Source: Leucaena leucocephala (lineage: Eukaryota > Streptophyta > Magnoliopsida > Fabales > Fabaceae). Taken from it: a stretch of 64,000 nt of DNA. This document shows, piece by piece, positions 35,719-47,155 of the stretch; position 1 is the first letter of the stretch; the number at the start of each line of letters is the position of its first letter. The stretch lies in the NCBI GenBank assembly GCA_037074615.1, contig CM073551.1:14755750-14819749 (forward strand), written 5' to 3'. Below the pieces are notes generated by a model. It was not told where the DNA came from and made no database searches. It saw only the letters and a list, made by a program, of their open reading frames with translations. A program made the position numbers and the translations under genes.

Positions 35719-38161
35719 TAATGTGCATGCTTCCATGTAACATATAAAATACAATTGGCTAAAGTAATCATAGCATAGAGCTTCAATCATATACACATAT
35801 ACAACATAATTCAACATAGCCATAGCACAACAAGCATAACATCCAATACATACAAGTTCAGGATAATTTACTACCTCACATACTTGACTTCCTTTACTTT
35901 AACTTTGCCTTTTGCTTCTTACTTCTCCTTGATGTGTGACTACCCTCTTTGAACACACCATTCGAATCCTAACATCACATTATCATTTATTCATTACAAT
36001 CTAACTTCTCTTGAACATTGAACTTATTTTAACTAACATAACTTTCTCTAATCTTTACTAATTAACTTGACCTTTGAATCAATTAATATCTTAAACTTAC
36101 CCTACAAAATTTCACCCTCTGAATTCATTTATGAACTCAAAATTCTCAAATTCTAATAACTACACACTATTCTGGATATAATTGAATAACTTCCCTTTTT
36201 CTTTCAAAAATTTTCATTTCGATTCCAATGCTTCCCATACTTGTTTCTCTACTTTACCCCACACAACTTTCAATTTTAAAACCATTGAAAGCATCAAAAT
36301 TATAAAATTCCAATTACTATTTATACATATAAACAGTAATAGAGAAGACTTCCAAAAATTATAACTTTCAATTCCAATGCTTCCAAGGTTCCAAATCTAT
36401 CCAATCCTACATAAAATCATCATATAAATTCAATGGAAGCATTAGATCATTGAAATTCCATCTCCCTCTATTATGAACAGTGCAAACTGAAAGGTCTCAT
36501 CCATGGCAAAGTCAAAAATATCAACTTGATTCAACAACCAAATCATCTAAACTAACTTATCTAAACATTAATCTCATAGTTCTAACTTTAACTTCTTCTT
36601 TCTTCTTTCATCTAGGGATTTGTACATCATATATACCCTAGGTATAACTCAACTTTCTTCTATAAAAACCCTAAGTTCAAGCCCCCAAATTAAAGGAAAA
36701 TTAGCTAGGATAGATTATTTACCTTAATCCTTAGCTAACTTGAACTTTGGACCTTGGATTCTTCTTTGTCTTGGCTTGGCTTTCACTTGGGTAGAACCTC
36801 CCCATGGTCTCCTCATGACATGGTTTTGGACAGAAAATGGGAGGTACTTATAGACTTCAAGGCATGGAAATGGATGGCCAAGATCACTTTATGCACTATT
36901 TGATCTAATGACTCATATTTGTTCTTGATCTTGGCTTATCCTAGAAGCCAAATTTGAGATAAGATCACATGACAAAAAATCATTCTCTCCCTCCTTGCTT
37001 GACACCATGTGTGCTACCTTGTGAGGCCTACCATATGCAAACCCTAATCTTCCTCTTGAAGCCTTTTGATCCTTTTCTTTTCTTTTTTCAAAAATTCATA
37101 AACTATCCATTATTAGACTTGGGCTCCAAAAAAAACTTTTGGGACTTATTGGGCTACTTCATGATACCATTATTAGGCCTTCTTTGGGTCTAATTGCTAA
37201 TTGGCACAAATCCTAATGCACTTCTTATACCGATATCCTTAAATAACCCTAATTTTTGAGATAAATTCTATGATTATAATATTTTTAGAAATTCATTCTA
37301 ATATAAAATGAATTTCTTGAAAAGTCTCATAATTTTCTGAGACCCAGAAGTCCTGATAAAAATTACATACATTTCCTTTAAACCCTTTATCGGTGTCCTT
37401 TTTCACTATAAATTCTATAATTAATTCTACAGGACTTCTTTTTGACTTATGTCAGTTTTATAAAATCTCATATTAATTATAAGAATTTACTACCAAATCT
37501 CATCTGATTATGAGATCAAGAAGAAATTGTACTAATTTTCTAATCTTTAGAAATTCATATCAATTTATCGGGATCTCAAATCAAAATTCTACGTGGTGTT
37601 AAACTGATCAGAATAATTTTCTCTATTTACTGGTTAAATTTGGGCCTTTTCTGGCTCAATTTTCTATAATTACCATTTTACCCCTGAATTTTTAAAAATT
37701 ACACTTTCGGTCCTTAACTTTTCATAATTATACTTAATGGCCCATAACTTTTGTCTACTTTCATTTCATACCATAGAACTTTTAGACTTTTTACTTTAGT
37801 CTATTTCTTTCTCAAAATGACCCTTATGCCCTTAGAACTTTTCTAAAATTATGATCTTACCCTTGCTTAGACTTTAACATTGTAAATCATTCATTTGAGA
37901 TATTTATTTCAACCTTAGGCTTCTAACTAACCTCTTTTCTCTTTCTACGCCTAGGTGATTCTTATGAAGTCTCTAACTTATTTATATATTTTTCTCAGGA
38001 ACTTTTACTATTTACAATTTAGTCTCTGAACTTTCATTATTTACAGTTTAGTCCCTAAATATCATTTGTATATTTCTAGGACTTCTGCTCAATAGGGCCT
38101 AGTAGCCTACCTATTTTAAGCTTCATACTGGGTTTCTAGACCTAAAAATTAGGATATGACA
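35719..38161 (-). mobile_element. Family A LTR fragment (copy A6), 3' part missing
   Basis: The sequence matches A8 from about 52570 to 54592 and A2 in reverse. It starts (right) with TGTCATATCC at 38161 and stops at the C3 end. About 680 bp of the 3' part present in A8 are missing. The TATA region (near 36850) has decayed to TATAAGTA. Beyond 38161 the Sirevirus interior resumes with GAGGGTTTTAG, which matches unit 2 near 47012. Confidence 0.82.
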
Positions 38162-38178
38162 GAGGGTTTTAGAAATGC

Positions 38179-38469
38179 TTATTCAGTTTTGGCATGAATT
38201 GATCCATGAATTCTTTTGTCTTCCTCTCTTTGTGTTTGCGCATCTTTTGCATTAGCATAGATGATAATACTTTCAGCTTGTTGCCACTTGATCTTTGTAT
38301 CTCTAGTGCTTATTATATTAATCCTTAGACTTGATCCAGCATTGTAACCCTTCAGGAATTTTCTCCTGTTATGAATATGAATCCTTTTCTTTCTAGGAGA
38401 ATAGTTAGAATCGTCATATAGAAAATAATTTCTATTTACATATGAGACCATATAACAACTCATCATCAA
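38179..38469 (-). CDS. Small ORF between gag and the second ORF, unit 1 (hypothetical)
   Basis: The open frame gives 96 residues. I do not recognise it. The C-terminal half, STRDTKIKWQQAESIIIYAN, is clearly related to a 40-residue ORF at the same place in unit 2. The N-terminal half is basic (RKKRIHIHNRRKFLKGYN). No membrane segment or known motif is visible. It might be the tail of a lost pol frame or a chance frame in a conserved RNA region. Conservation at protein level is only suggested by two copies. Confidence 0.35.
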   Translation of the reverse strand: MMMSCYMVSYVNRNYFLYDDSNYSPRKKRIHIHNRRKFLKGYNAGSSLRINIISTRDTKIKWQQAESIIIYANAKDAQTQREEDKRIHGSIHAKTE

Positions 38470-40239
38470 AACATATTAATTCTAAATGAATACATATGAG
38501 CATGCTAAAGAATTGGGTTTGTAAAATAGTATACATGTATAGATACAAAGCTCTTCTTTCCTTAAAATAAGTCTATCTTCAATGATAATGCTTCTTTTTG
38601 AAAATATGCTATTTCAAGTTTATTTTTAAATACAAACCTTTGAAAAATTAATTTCATGAAAATATTAAGATCAGCTGATTGGAGAAAGACAAAAAAAATA
38701 TCTTTGTAAGATTACATGTTGAACAACAATGTTAATATGTTTAGGAATTTCTTTATGAGCAAAAATTGGATAGGAAATTAGCAAAGTAAATGGTTCAAGG
38801 ATTTTGCTCATTCATTTTCCAAATGATGGTAGAACAATGCAGTATATTAACTCTTTAGTCTAAATGACTTAGAGCATCCAATATACTTTAGTGAATAAAC
38901 ACATTAAGTGTAAGGCTTAGATGTTCTGTAATCTTATTGAATTGAACTACTTGAACTTGATTAGAGTGTTAAACAAAAGTATGTTTAACTTATTAAAGGA
39001 TAAAGAGTTCAAGCATAAGATAGCACATTTAGGATCAATGATTTTTGGAGTATTTTTGAAATATTCATTCAAATGTATTAATCTCCAATGCTAATGTTTA
39101 CTAATTTCAAAAACAATTTTCCAAATTATTTGTATGCATTTTGTAATCGAAGCATTTGATACAGGAATATTTAACTTTGAAAGCATGAATGTGCATATTT
39201 ATAAATTAAGACCAATTTATGAATGTAATGCATAAAACAATATTTGAAAAACATAAATATTCACATATTCATTTTATAATCCTTTTAGCAATATGAAGAT
39301 ATGATATTGAAATGTTGATTGCTAAAGGAATCAGTAAGGGACAACTATTTATTTCCTAACCCAGACTTCGTATAAGCACAAAAGAGATAAGGATTAGATT
39401 TCACCATGATTCCTCTTGTCCTTGCGACAGCTCGCTAGATTTTGGTGAGTTTATATTGAACTTTTCTTCAACACCAAAAATCCAAGCTTCAATGGTTCGT
39501 CTTTACCAAGATTTAAGTTATCTTTCTTTGTAACCGTACATTTTGATGTAAAGCTTTCAATCAGATTTCCTACAAAATAATTGAGCTAATTTCTATTTCC
39601 TAGTCTCTAACTTTGCTTGGATCCATCATTAGTTAGTTTGTAGGAAACATAGCATAATTCACATCTCAGAGAATATGAACAATTTAGAACAATTGAGCAT
39701 AGCGAAAAAAATATGTCTTTATGCATAAAAGAGATATTTTTCTTTTCAATCTATGTATACATAAAGAATTGAATTACTGAATATTGTATTTCTTTCCTTA
39801 ATAGAATATTTTAATTTGTCGCAGGAGTATAAAGAAATTTTAGAAATCAGTTGTCATGTTCATTTTTAAGGATACATGTATAAATCTCAAAAACATGTCA
39901 AACATTATATTGCAAGAGATTTACCATTGTATATTTATCTTATGTGGAAGAAGGATTGCCTTTACATATCTATTGCATTTTTGAATTTCTTTTGACACAC
40001 GTTTGCAATGGTCTCTCAACTGATATGAACTTTGAAGCATGAGAGATCCTTCTTCTTTTATTCTCCTCAAGATAATTAAATGGTATAGTATGATAGTCCG
40101 TTCTTGAGGCAGAGCACACTTCTTAGGCTTTTCTCCATTGTTTCTTATAATTTGACTTTGAATTATACCAATATATACTCCTCGAGCTCTCTTAGATGAT
40201 GTAGCTTTCACTGATGCATGAGAAACTCTTGGATTCCCC
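38470..40239 (-). other. Interior 1 between the small ORF and gag
   Basis: The region is AT-rich and aligns with unit 2 segments (47160-48470, 51640-51880, 54598-54768). A frame at 40247-39921 contains ASVKATSSKRARGVYIGI and is related to unit 2 near 56240-56370; I cannot name it. No reverse transcriptase, integrase or protease motif is seen, which is where pol would be expected. Confidence 0.5.
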
Positions 40240-41236
40240 TTACTCATATACCATATCCATTCCTCTTAATGTTATCCTACACATTTGAAACACTGGAAGG
40301 ACATTTTGATACCCATTTAACTTTGGGTCATTGAGTATTAGCTTTAGACCTTGACTATCCTTTTTGAACCTAAACTAAATTTCTCACATTAGAATTTCTT
40401 CTAATATAGCATGTGTGAGAAATGTGACCTTGTTTTCCATAATAATTGCAAATAACCGAATGATATTTATCATTGATATCCTTACAAGTATTGTGCTAGT
40501 CTAGTGGATGCAATGTATCATTATTGTGTAAAATTTATTTCTTCCTATTTGATTCTCCAGTGATATCTTTAGATTGAAAAACATTTTTGCTTTTTAAAAT
40601 AGCATCAATAATTGGTTGAAAAATCATGTCATGAAAATTTTTGAAATAATTTTTCTCAAATTTATAAGAAGGATTGAAATTGTTTACCATTGACATATTT
40701 TGAGCTCTGAATAATGATTCATCCTATTCACATGCATTGAGCTCTTCTTCTTGATTTTCTTTTTCCTCTTGTTTATTCATGTTGATTATTTCATGGAGAT
40801 ATTCTATGATTTCTCCTTTTTTAGCATCATCTCCCATTTATTCATTGGTAAAGGATTTACAGCTTTCAACTATTAATGAACTTTCAATACTATCAACTTC
40901 AATGTAATTGTTAGAGGAATAGATAGAATCAAGAGTTTTGAAAATATCTATAATATTATAGCTAAATTTGATTTTCATATAACCATTTTCAGATAAAGTA
41001 TTGTATAAAATCTTCATTGCTCTAAGGTTCAGGGAAACATCTTTTCATTTTCATTCCAATCCTTTCTTGGTTTAAAATCAAAATCATTCGAAAGGATTTT
41101 CCTCATATCATAATCAATAGTTTTCAAAAATATGGTCATCTAACATTTACAATACAAAAAACTCAAAAATTTCTAAAACATGAGAAATGGTAATGTAATA
41201 ACCTTCAAAAAGTATTTCATAATCAAATACAACCAT
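40240..41236 (-). pseudogene. Sirevirus-like gag, unit 1, broken
   Basis: Gag forms the virus-like particle that carries the element's RNA. The frame starts MVVFDYEILFEGYYI at 41236, 45 bp after the primer-binding site. After a stop it continues MTIFLKTIDYDMRKILSNDF, then NLRAMKILYNTLS and FKTLDSIYSSNNYIEV, the pattern of the copia gag (UBN2-like) domain. A zinc knuckle lies at 40409-40450, CNYYGKQGHISHTC, in which the second Cys is replaced by Tyr. KWVSKCPSS follows, equivalent to the KWVPK seen after the knuckle in related gags. Stops and frame changes are scattered through it. The copia/Sirevirus assignment is from recalled family features. Confidence 0.8.
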
Positions 41237-41280
41237 GATATTTACTCTTGAGATATTTAGATCCTTTAGCCAAGTGACCT

Positions 41281-41293
41281 CGCTCTGATACCA
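41281..41293 (-). promoter_or_regulatory. Primer-binding site of unit 1
   Basis: The minus strand reads TGGTATCAGAGCG, complementary to the 3' end of initiator tRNA-Met and typical of Ty1/copia elements. It lies 5 bp from the LTR2 end (41299). It shows that LTR2 acts as the 5' LTR of unit 1. Confidence 0.9.
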
Positions 41294-41298
41294 AATAT

Positions 41299-43903
41299 TG
41301 ATTATGGCTATATCACCCAAGAGGGAGGGTGAATTGGGTGATTTTAAAATTTTGAAAATTGATAAAATATATTTGAATAAAATTACTGAGAAGAGTTTAT
41401 AACGATATCACTGTAGGAAGAAGTTGTTGAAGAAAGATTGCACAAGTCGATTTATACTAATTCGGTCCAATCCACTTAATCTATGTCCAGTCCCCAGAGA
41501 TCTCCTCTAAGTGTTCCACTATCTCCAAGATTCTATGGGCTCTTGGTGCCTCAATATATTCACATGAGAATTCCCTCTCACTTCCCTTTGCAACCTATAA
41601 GGTCACTCTCTAGTGAGAATCCCTCTCACTCCCCCTTACAACAGTAAGGTAATAATCTACTTAAGAGATCACACTCTTAAGTAATTTAAAGAATGACTTA
41701 TACAAATGAAACTCTCTTAATAGAGTAGATGAGATAAACACTTAAGCTCTAAATCTCAAAGTTTCTCTCTCTAGAATATAAAGTGCTATGAACCAAAGGA
41801 GAGGAAACAGAGTGAAACAGAGATACAATGAATCACTGAGTATAATCAAAGTGTATGTTGATCATTTGTTGTATCTTCTTATGATTTTCCAACTTCTTCG
41901 ACTTTATCATTTTTCGCTTCTTCTTCTTTTATACTTTGTCTTCATAATTCTGTTGAAGTGTTGAAGTAGCCATTGAGATAGCCATTTACTGAATATAACC
42001 GTTATTGCTGACATGGACAATCTGATGCTTTTGGCTCTTTTGTTGATCTCTTTGTTTGATTTGCTAATGATCTTAAAACATACTTTTAGAGATGATATAT
42101 AAGTATTATAAAAATATAGCAATTGTTTCCAAATGATTTAGAATTAAAGATCAAAATCTGATAAAGTCTGGTATAAAATACTTTTCATAAAATGGCTTGA
42201 CTTATCTAAGAATTTATCGAAAAGGTTTTTGATAAATTATTGAAGAATTACATTTGAAATAGTTAAAATCTTATCGAGCAATTCTTCGATAACCAGCTTT
42301 TTGAAAAGAACTTAGATAAATCTTCAATAAATTACATAGAGATAGTTCATGATTTATCGAATAGTTTTTTGATAAATGTCATTATCGATAACCTCTTTGA
42401 AAAAATATTTTTCAAACGTATACGTTCAGATTTATCGATATATTTCATAATACATCATTTATCGTAGTGTTCTTCTATAACTGGACTCTTTGAATGTTAA
42501 TCGATAAATGCTAAAGAACATTCTTTTTAAACCTTTTCAAATAGGCTTTCAAACATTCAAATCTTTTCTCAAATCAGTATGTAATACATTTGGAAATCAT
42601 AACTCATAAGATCATTCACTAAATCAGATCAAGAGTATCATTTAACATATTAGAGCAATTCCACAAGGTATAAGATTATAAATTTGACTAAAAATGATTT
42701 ATCATACCTGAATAAGTCATGAGTATATAATAATTTAGTAAATAAGAATAGGCTATAAAATTCATGAAGATCATTCATTCAATCAAATTCAAGTAATTCA
42801 TAATCTCGACAAATATATTCACAGACTAATAAGATATTTCAAGATAATTCAGTTTAAGCTTAATGAATGATGTTATCAAAGATCTCTTTAGTAAATAATC
42901 TGATTGAATAGTTTATTGATAAGAGCATAATGAATCTTTATTTTGAATCTTTCATGGATAAGATTATCTTTATAAATTCAAGACCGAGCAATCTATAGTT
43001 ATTCAATTATATTAATCAAGCATTATAAGAATGAATCATCTTGAAAACATTTTTCAAATTAAGATTCCAATGATTTGAGTTTGAAATACATTATCTTCAC
43101 TTTCTTTCATTTGATCTTATAAATTTGTGACTCAATATTCCAAAGATCAGTTTAAGAAGAAAGCAATTTAATTAGATCACTTGTAAAGATAATTTATGAG
43201 ACTTGAAACCTCAGTGATCTTTAAAATATTTTCAAAGATCAGATTTTAAACCTGTAAACCTTTCTATTTTTTATTCTCTGATGATAAGTATTTATAAGAA
43301 CATGTTTGAGAGGAAACAAACAATATGATATCTTATAGAAGGCAAGTAATAAATACGTGGAAAATCATTTATCAGTGCTTTTGTAAAATAAACAATTTTC
43401 GCTAATTTATCGAAGAGTTATTCGATAAATCTTCTTATCGAATATTTCTTTGATAAATGAGTCTTTGAAGAACATAATAACTTCTTTGGAAATCAAATTT
43501 AATTTATCGAATATCTTATCGATAAATCTCGTGCTTGATCAATTTTTCGATAACTCTTTCACAAATTATGCCTTATAAGTTTTATCAAAGGCTTATTCCA
43601 TAAATCTATTTATCGAATAGAGTTTTGAATAATTCCAGTTTGAGAACAATGACTCAGAATTCTCATAAACTAAATTTAAATTAATTTATCAAAGTCTTTA
43701 TCGATAATGAACCTTATCAAATATGTCTTCGATAAATGCTTTTCAAAAAAAATATTTTCCTTTAAAAATTCTCGCATTTATCAAATAACTTATCGAATAT
43801 CTATTTTATCAATAAGCTTATCGATAAATTCTCTTTATCAATTAAGTTTTTTCTGAAATCTTTTCTCAATTAATTGTCATCATCAAAATATTTGAGTCTA
43901 ACA
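41299..43903 (-). mobile_element. LTR2, shared by units 1 and 2
   Basis: The LTR is 2605 bp on the minus strand, TGTTAGACTC...CATAATCA. The end carries TTGGGTGATATAGCC, common in Sireviruses. A TATAAAAG box (minus) lies at 41926-41933. ATCGA dyads are dense at 42200-42530 and 43390-43830. A primer-binding site is on its left and a polypurine tract on its right, so it serves as 5' LTR of unit 1 and 3' LTR of unit 2. Confidence 0.9.
41926..41933 (-). promoter_or_regulatory. TATA box of LTR2
   Basis: TATAAAAG on the minus strand, at the same place in LTR1 and LTR3. Confidence 0.65.
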
Positions 43904-43918
43904 TTTTCCCCCTTTTTG
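43904..43918 (-). promoter_or_regulatory. Polypurine tract of unit 2
   Basis: CAAAAAGGGGGAAAA on the minus strand directly precedes the LTR start TGTTAGACTC at 43903. Confidence 0.85.
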
Positions 43919-44453
43919 ATGATGGAAAAACTTAATTGAGATTATTAGAATAATTCAAATGAAGTAGGCACAATGAGATGTATAAAAAAGATACAGAAGA
44001 AATAATCAAAAGCAAACAACAATAGAAGGAACAGAAGCACTTTCATTGATCGAATAAACAAAAATACATATTATAGATGAAATGATTTTTAAAAGCTACA
44101 AGATACATTAACAAAATCTAAACTACTAATGATTAAATTATCTCATCTCTCTCCCTTTTTTTCATTCATAAAAAATGGAGTCTTGAGATGATGATTAATG
44201 TTCAGTGTTGGGGCAATAGGTGTTTCAGTTTGTTGGGTAGCAGAAGTGGACTGAGTCTCAATAGGTACAGAGGAAGGAAGAGAATAAAGGTCAGTTTTGA
44301 GGGAGGAACCACTTCAGTGGTTTGAGGAATTATGGATGAAAAGGGTGTGTTGGTGAATCTAAAGATTTGAGAAGGAGGTAAAGTTGTTGTGTCCTGAGGT
44401 TCAGAAGAGGAAGAAGAAATGGTTTGTACTATAGTGGTATGAGGAGGCTGAGT

Positions 44454-46089
44454 TTATGAAGGGTTTAAAAGGTCATCAATAGAGAAATAAGTATTATAAC
44501 CCATGACCTTATTCTTTAAATCCACTATTTCATTTCCCAAAAGTCCAATAACACTCCTCAGAGACTGAATTTCTGTAATAGTAGCCTCTTGCTTTTGAAC
44601 TATTTTTGAGACCATTTTATTCTCTAGACTTGTTCTTATATCAGACAATATTTGTGTAATGCTATGCATAATGTTGTGACTATTGCCTTGTCTCTGGAGC
44701 TTAATTCTCTCTTTAAAAGCCCTCATCTCCTGTTGAATAACGGCATGTAGAGCAGCTTGTGTAAGGAGGGTGTAGAGGGTACAAATAGTGCTGCTGAAGA
44801 CTGAGCCTCATCATGTACTACTTGCTTGCCTTTTTCTTTCTGAATCCTTTTTCCTTCAATAACTAAGGGAAGAGAGATTCTCATCTTGTGAATATGCTCT
44901 GTCCTAAATTTGGATACCTTGACTTCCTTCTCACCCTTTTCCAAGTAGTAAATATTGTTTAAGTAAAGGAAGTAGGATATAAGCTGTAGATAGGGCATAT
45001 GAGTGGTCTTAGACTTATTGTGGAAAAAGTTTCTTATTTCAGAATAGATAAGGTCTCCTATGTTTATTTTCTGACCAATGATAATTTTGGCAAGTAGAGT
45101 ATAATCCTCTTTAGTCATATATGTAAAGCTCCCATACTTATTCATCATTCTCTTTGAGTATATGTAGTAGATTATCTATGATAATCACATATTTCTTTGG
45201 CTACAACTTTGAGATCCCCAAAGAACTTGTCCTTAAGCATCAAAACTTTATAAATTTCTCTCCACGAAAGCTCAGGCTTAGACTCATATTCTGTAGTTTT
45301 TAGGAGGAAATTTATGATTTTGGAATCTAGCTTAATTGATCTCCCTCTCAATTTAATAGTCAAGTAACTACTGACTAATTCACCATCCTCACCGGCCTCA
45401 TAAAACACCTTCATATTACACTAAAATCTCTTCACCACTTCTGGGCAGTAAAATAGGTTAATTCCTAACCAATTTTGGTAGTGGCTCATTGGATTATATA
45501 AGTCCAGTTATGTCTTGTCATTGTATTTTAGGTAATCTAAGTCAGCTACTACTACTAGATAAAAATCTCTATAAGCATATCCAGCCTTTAATTTACCCTT
45601 ATCAACCTCTTAATTAAATTCCCTGTGAGTAAGGCTATATTGGCTTAGTTAAAAGGAAGAGGATTGGTTTGAGGAAGATTGGAGGTAGGAGATGGTTCAG
45701 AGAGAGATTCTATAGTACCTTAAGGAGACTCAATTCTCCTTCTTATTGTTTGTTTTATTCTCTAGCCTGACGATACCCAGCTGAGCTGAGGGCCCTCTGA
45801 ACAACGTCATTTAGATCTTCATCTGTGTGAGTGTTGTTTGATTTTTCAAAAACCATGATCAATTGCTAGAGTTTCTTTCTTTTCAGTGCTTGTCTAGCAC
45901 TTTGTCTTATTGGACTTGGAGAAGCTTCAGATGAGACTTGAGTCTGGGTTGTCTCTGGTATAAGAGGAGAATCCCTTGGTAGACTATGATCCTTTGTCAC
46001 CTTTGGTCTGAATTTTTGTTTGGGAGCATTGGCATTTTGCTTTCCTTTGGATTTTTGAGCCTAACCTCTGGCATTTGAGTTCTCACCAT
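44454..46089 (-). pseudogene. Second ORF of unit 2: putative plant transposon protein domain plus coiled coil, broken
   Basis: This paralogue of 26805-30953 is free of LTR insertions and shows the whole layout. It starts MVRTQMPEVRLKNPKESKMP at 46089, then has a diverged linker. The domain core follows: LDYLKYNDKT, NPMSHYQNWLGINLFYCPEV, LTIKLRGRSIKLDSKIINFL, SFTYMTKEDYTLLAKIIIGQ and INIGDLIYSEIRNFFHNKSK, then HIHKMRISLPLV. After a frame change near 44725 comes the C-terminal MRAFKERIKLQRQGNSHNIM and a probable coiled coil (RTSLENKMVSKIVQKQEATI, SVIGLLGNEIVDLKNKV), ending at 44454. About 500 residues would be encoded if unbroken. The best-conserved parts between the copies are the SFTYMT...DLIY block and the RMRISLPL motif. 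The function is unknown; the domain name is recalled, not searched. Confidence 0.68.
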
Positions 46090-47032
46090 TTTCTGAGATA
46101 AAAATTGATGAACAGAGACTGCGACAATAGAGAAATTTGGGAATTCTGAGAGGTAATCAGTTTAGGAGAGTTTGGGGGAAATTTTTTTAATGGTTTAATT
46201 GAAGAGATAAAGGTATAGGAATAAATTTGAGTTTCTAGATTCAGAGAGATTGAATGAGTTTTTGAGAAGATGTTCGATGAAATGAGTAGTATCGGTCATA
46301 GTTTCCTAAATAATAGATAATTTATCGATAAGTTCTTTAATAAGTGCCTTATTCAAAGTGTTTATAGATAAATCTTCAAATAACGGTAAGAAATTTATCG
46401 AATAGCTCTTCGATAAGTCATCTTATCAAATAGTTATTTGATAAATAACAACCTTTTTCACACAAATCATACAAGATTTATCGAAGAATCCTTTAAAAAA
46501 TTATCTTTATCAAATTGTTATTCGATCAAAAACTTTAGTCATTTTTCAAAAATACTTTATTTATCGAATAGCTTTTCGATAAGTAGCCTTATCAATAAGT
46601 TGTATAATAAAATTCAATACAATTTCACAAATTTTATCGAATAACATTTGGATAAGTGTTCATTTTGAAGAATTTATCGATGAAAAGCAACGCAGAATAT
46701 TTTGCAAGATTTTAAAATAATTCATTCTTATTGAATACATATTAAAAAAATAACTTTATTGAATAGGTTTTTGAAAAGATTTAGTTAATTGAATTTCAGT
46801 TTATCTCATGTTTATCGAAGCTTTTATCGATAAGAACCTTTATCGATAACCTCTTTGATAATTTCATGACTTTTAAAAAATTGAATGATATTTTGAAAAA
46901 TATACACTTTTAAAACAATATCTTTAAAATATGATGTATCAAAAGAAAGAAGATCAAAAGCACACATATAGCATGACAACATTATTATCAAGATAATTTA
47001 TCAAAATAAATAGAGGGTTTAGAAATGCTCAT
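46090..47032 (-). other. Dyad-rich leader upstream of the second ORF, unit 2
   Basis: Same kind of region as 30954-31852. TTATCGA/TCGATAA half-sites are dense from 46315 to 46860. No gene is seen. It lies directly before the ORF start on the minus strand. Confidence 0.55.
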
Positions 47033-47155
47033 TTAGTTTGGCATTCTGATGAAAATCTGTTTAACACTTTGCCTTTGAGCATCTTCCTTTGTATTGGCAT
47101 GGATGATAATCTTTTCAGCTTGTTGCCAATTGATCTTTATAGCTCTAGTGCTCAT
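47033..47155 (-). CDS. Small ORF, unit 2 (hypothetical, 40 residues)
   Basis: The frame opens with ATG at 47155 (MSTRAIKINWQQAEKIIIHA) and stops at 47033. It matches the C-terminal half of the 38179-38469 ORF: the WQQAE core and the III(Y/H)AN stretch are shared and the sequences diverge beyond DAQ. No known domain is recognised. Whether it is translated is unknown. Confidence 0.35.
   Translation of the reverse strand: MSTRAIKINWQQAEKIIIHANTKEDAQRQSVKQIFIRMPN

Larger units (their letters stand above)
22322..43903 (-). mobile_element. Sirevirus-like non-autonomous retrotransposon, unit 1
   Basis: Unit 1 runs from LTR2 (41299-43903, its 5' LTR on the minus strand) to LTR1 (22322-26557, its 3' LTR). 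A primer-binding site lies at 41281-41293 and a polypurine tract at 26558-26573. The interior, once family A and C inserts are removed, is about 5.8 kb. It encodes gag, a small ORF and the second ORF described below. I find no protease, integrase or reverse transcriptase motif, so it depends on other elements to move. LTR2 is shared with unit 2. Confidence 0.7.
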
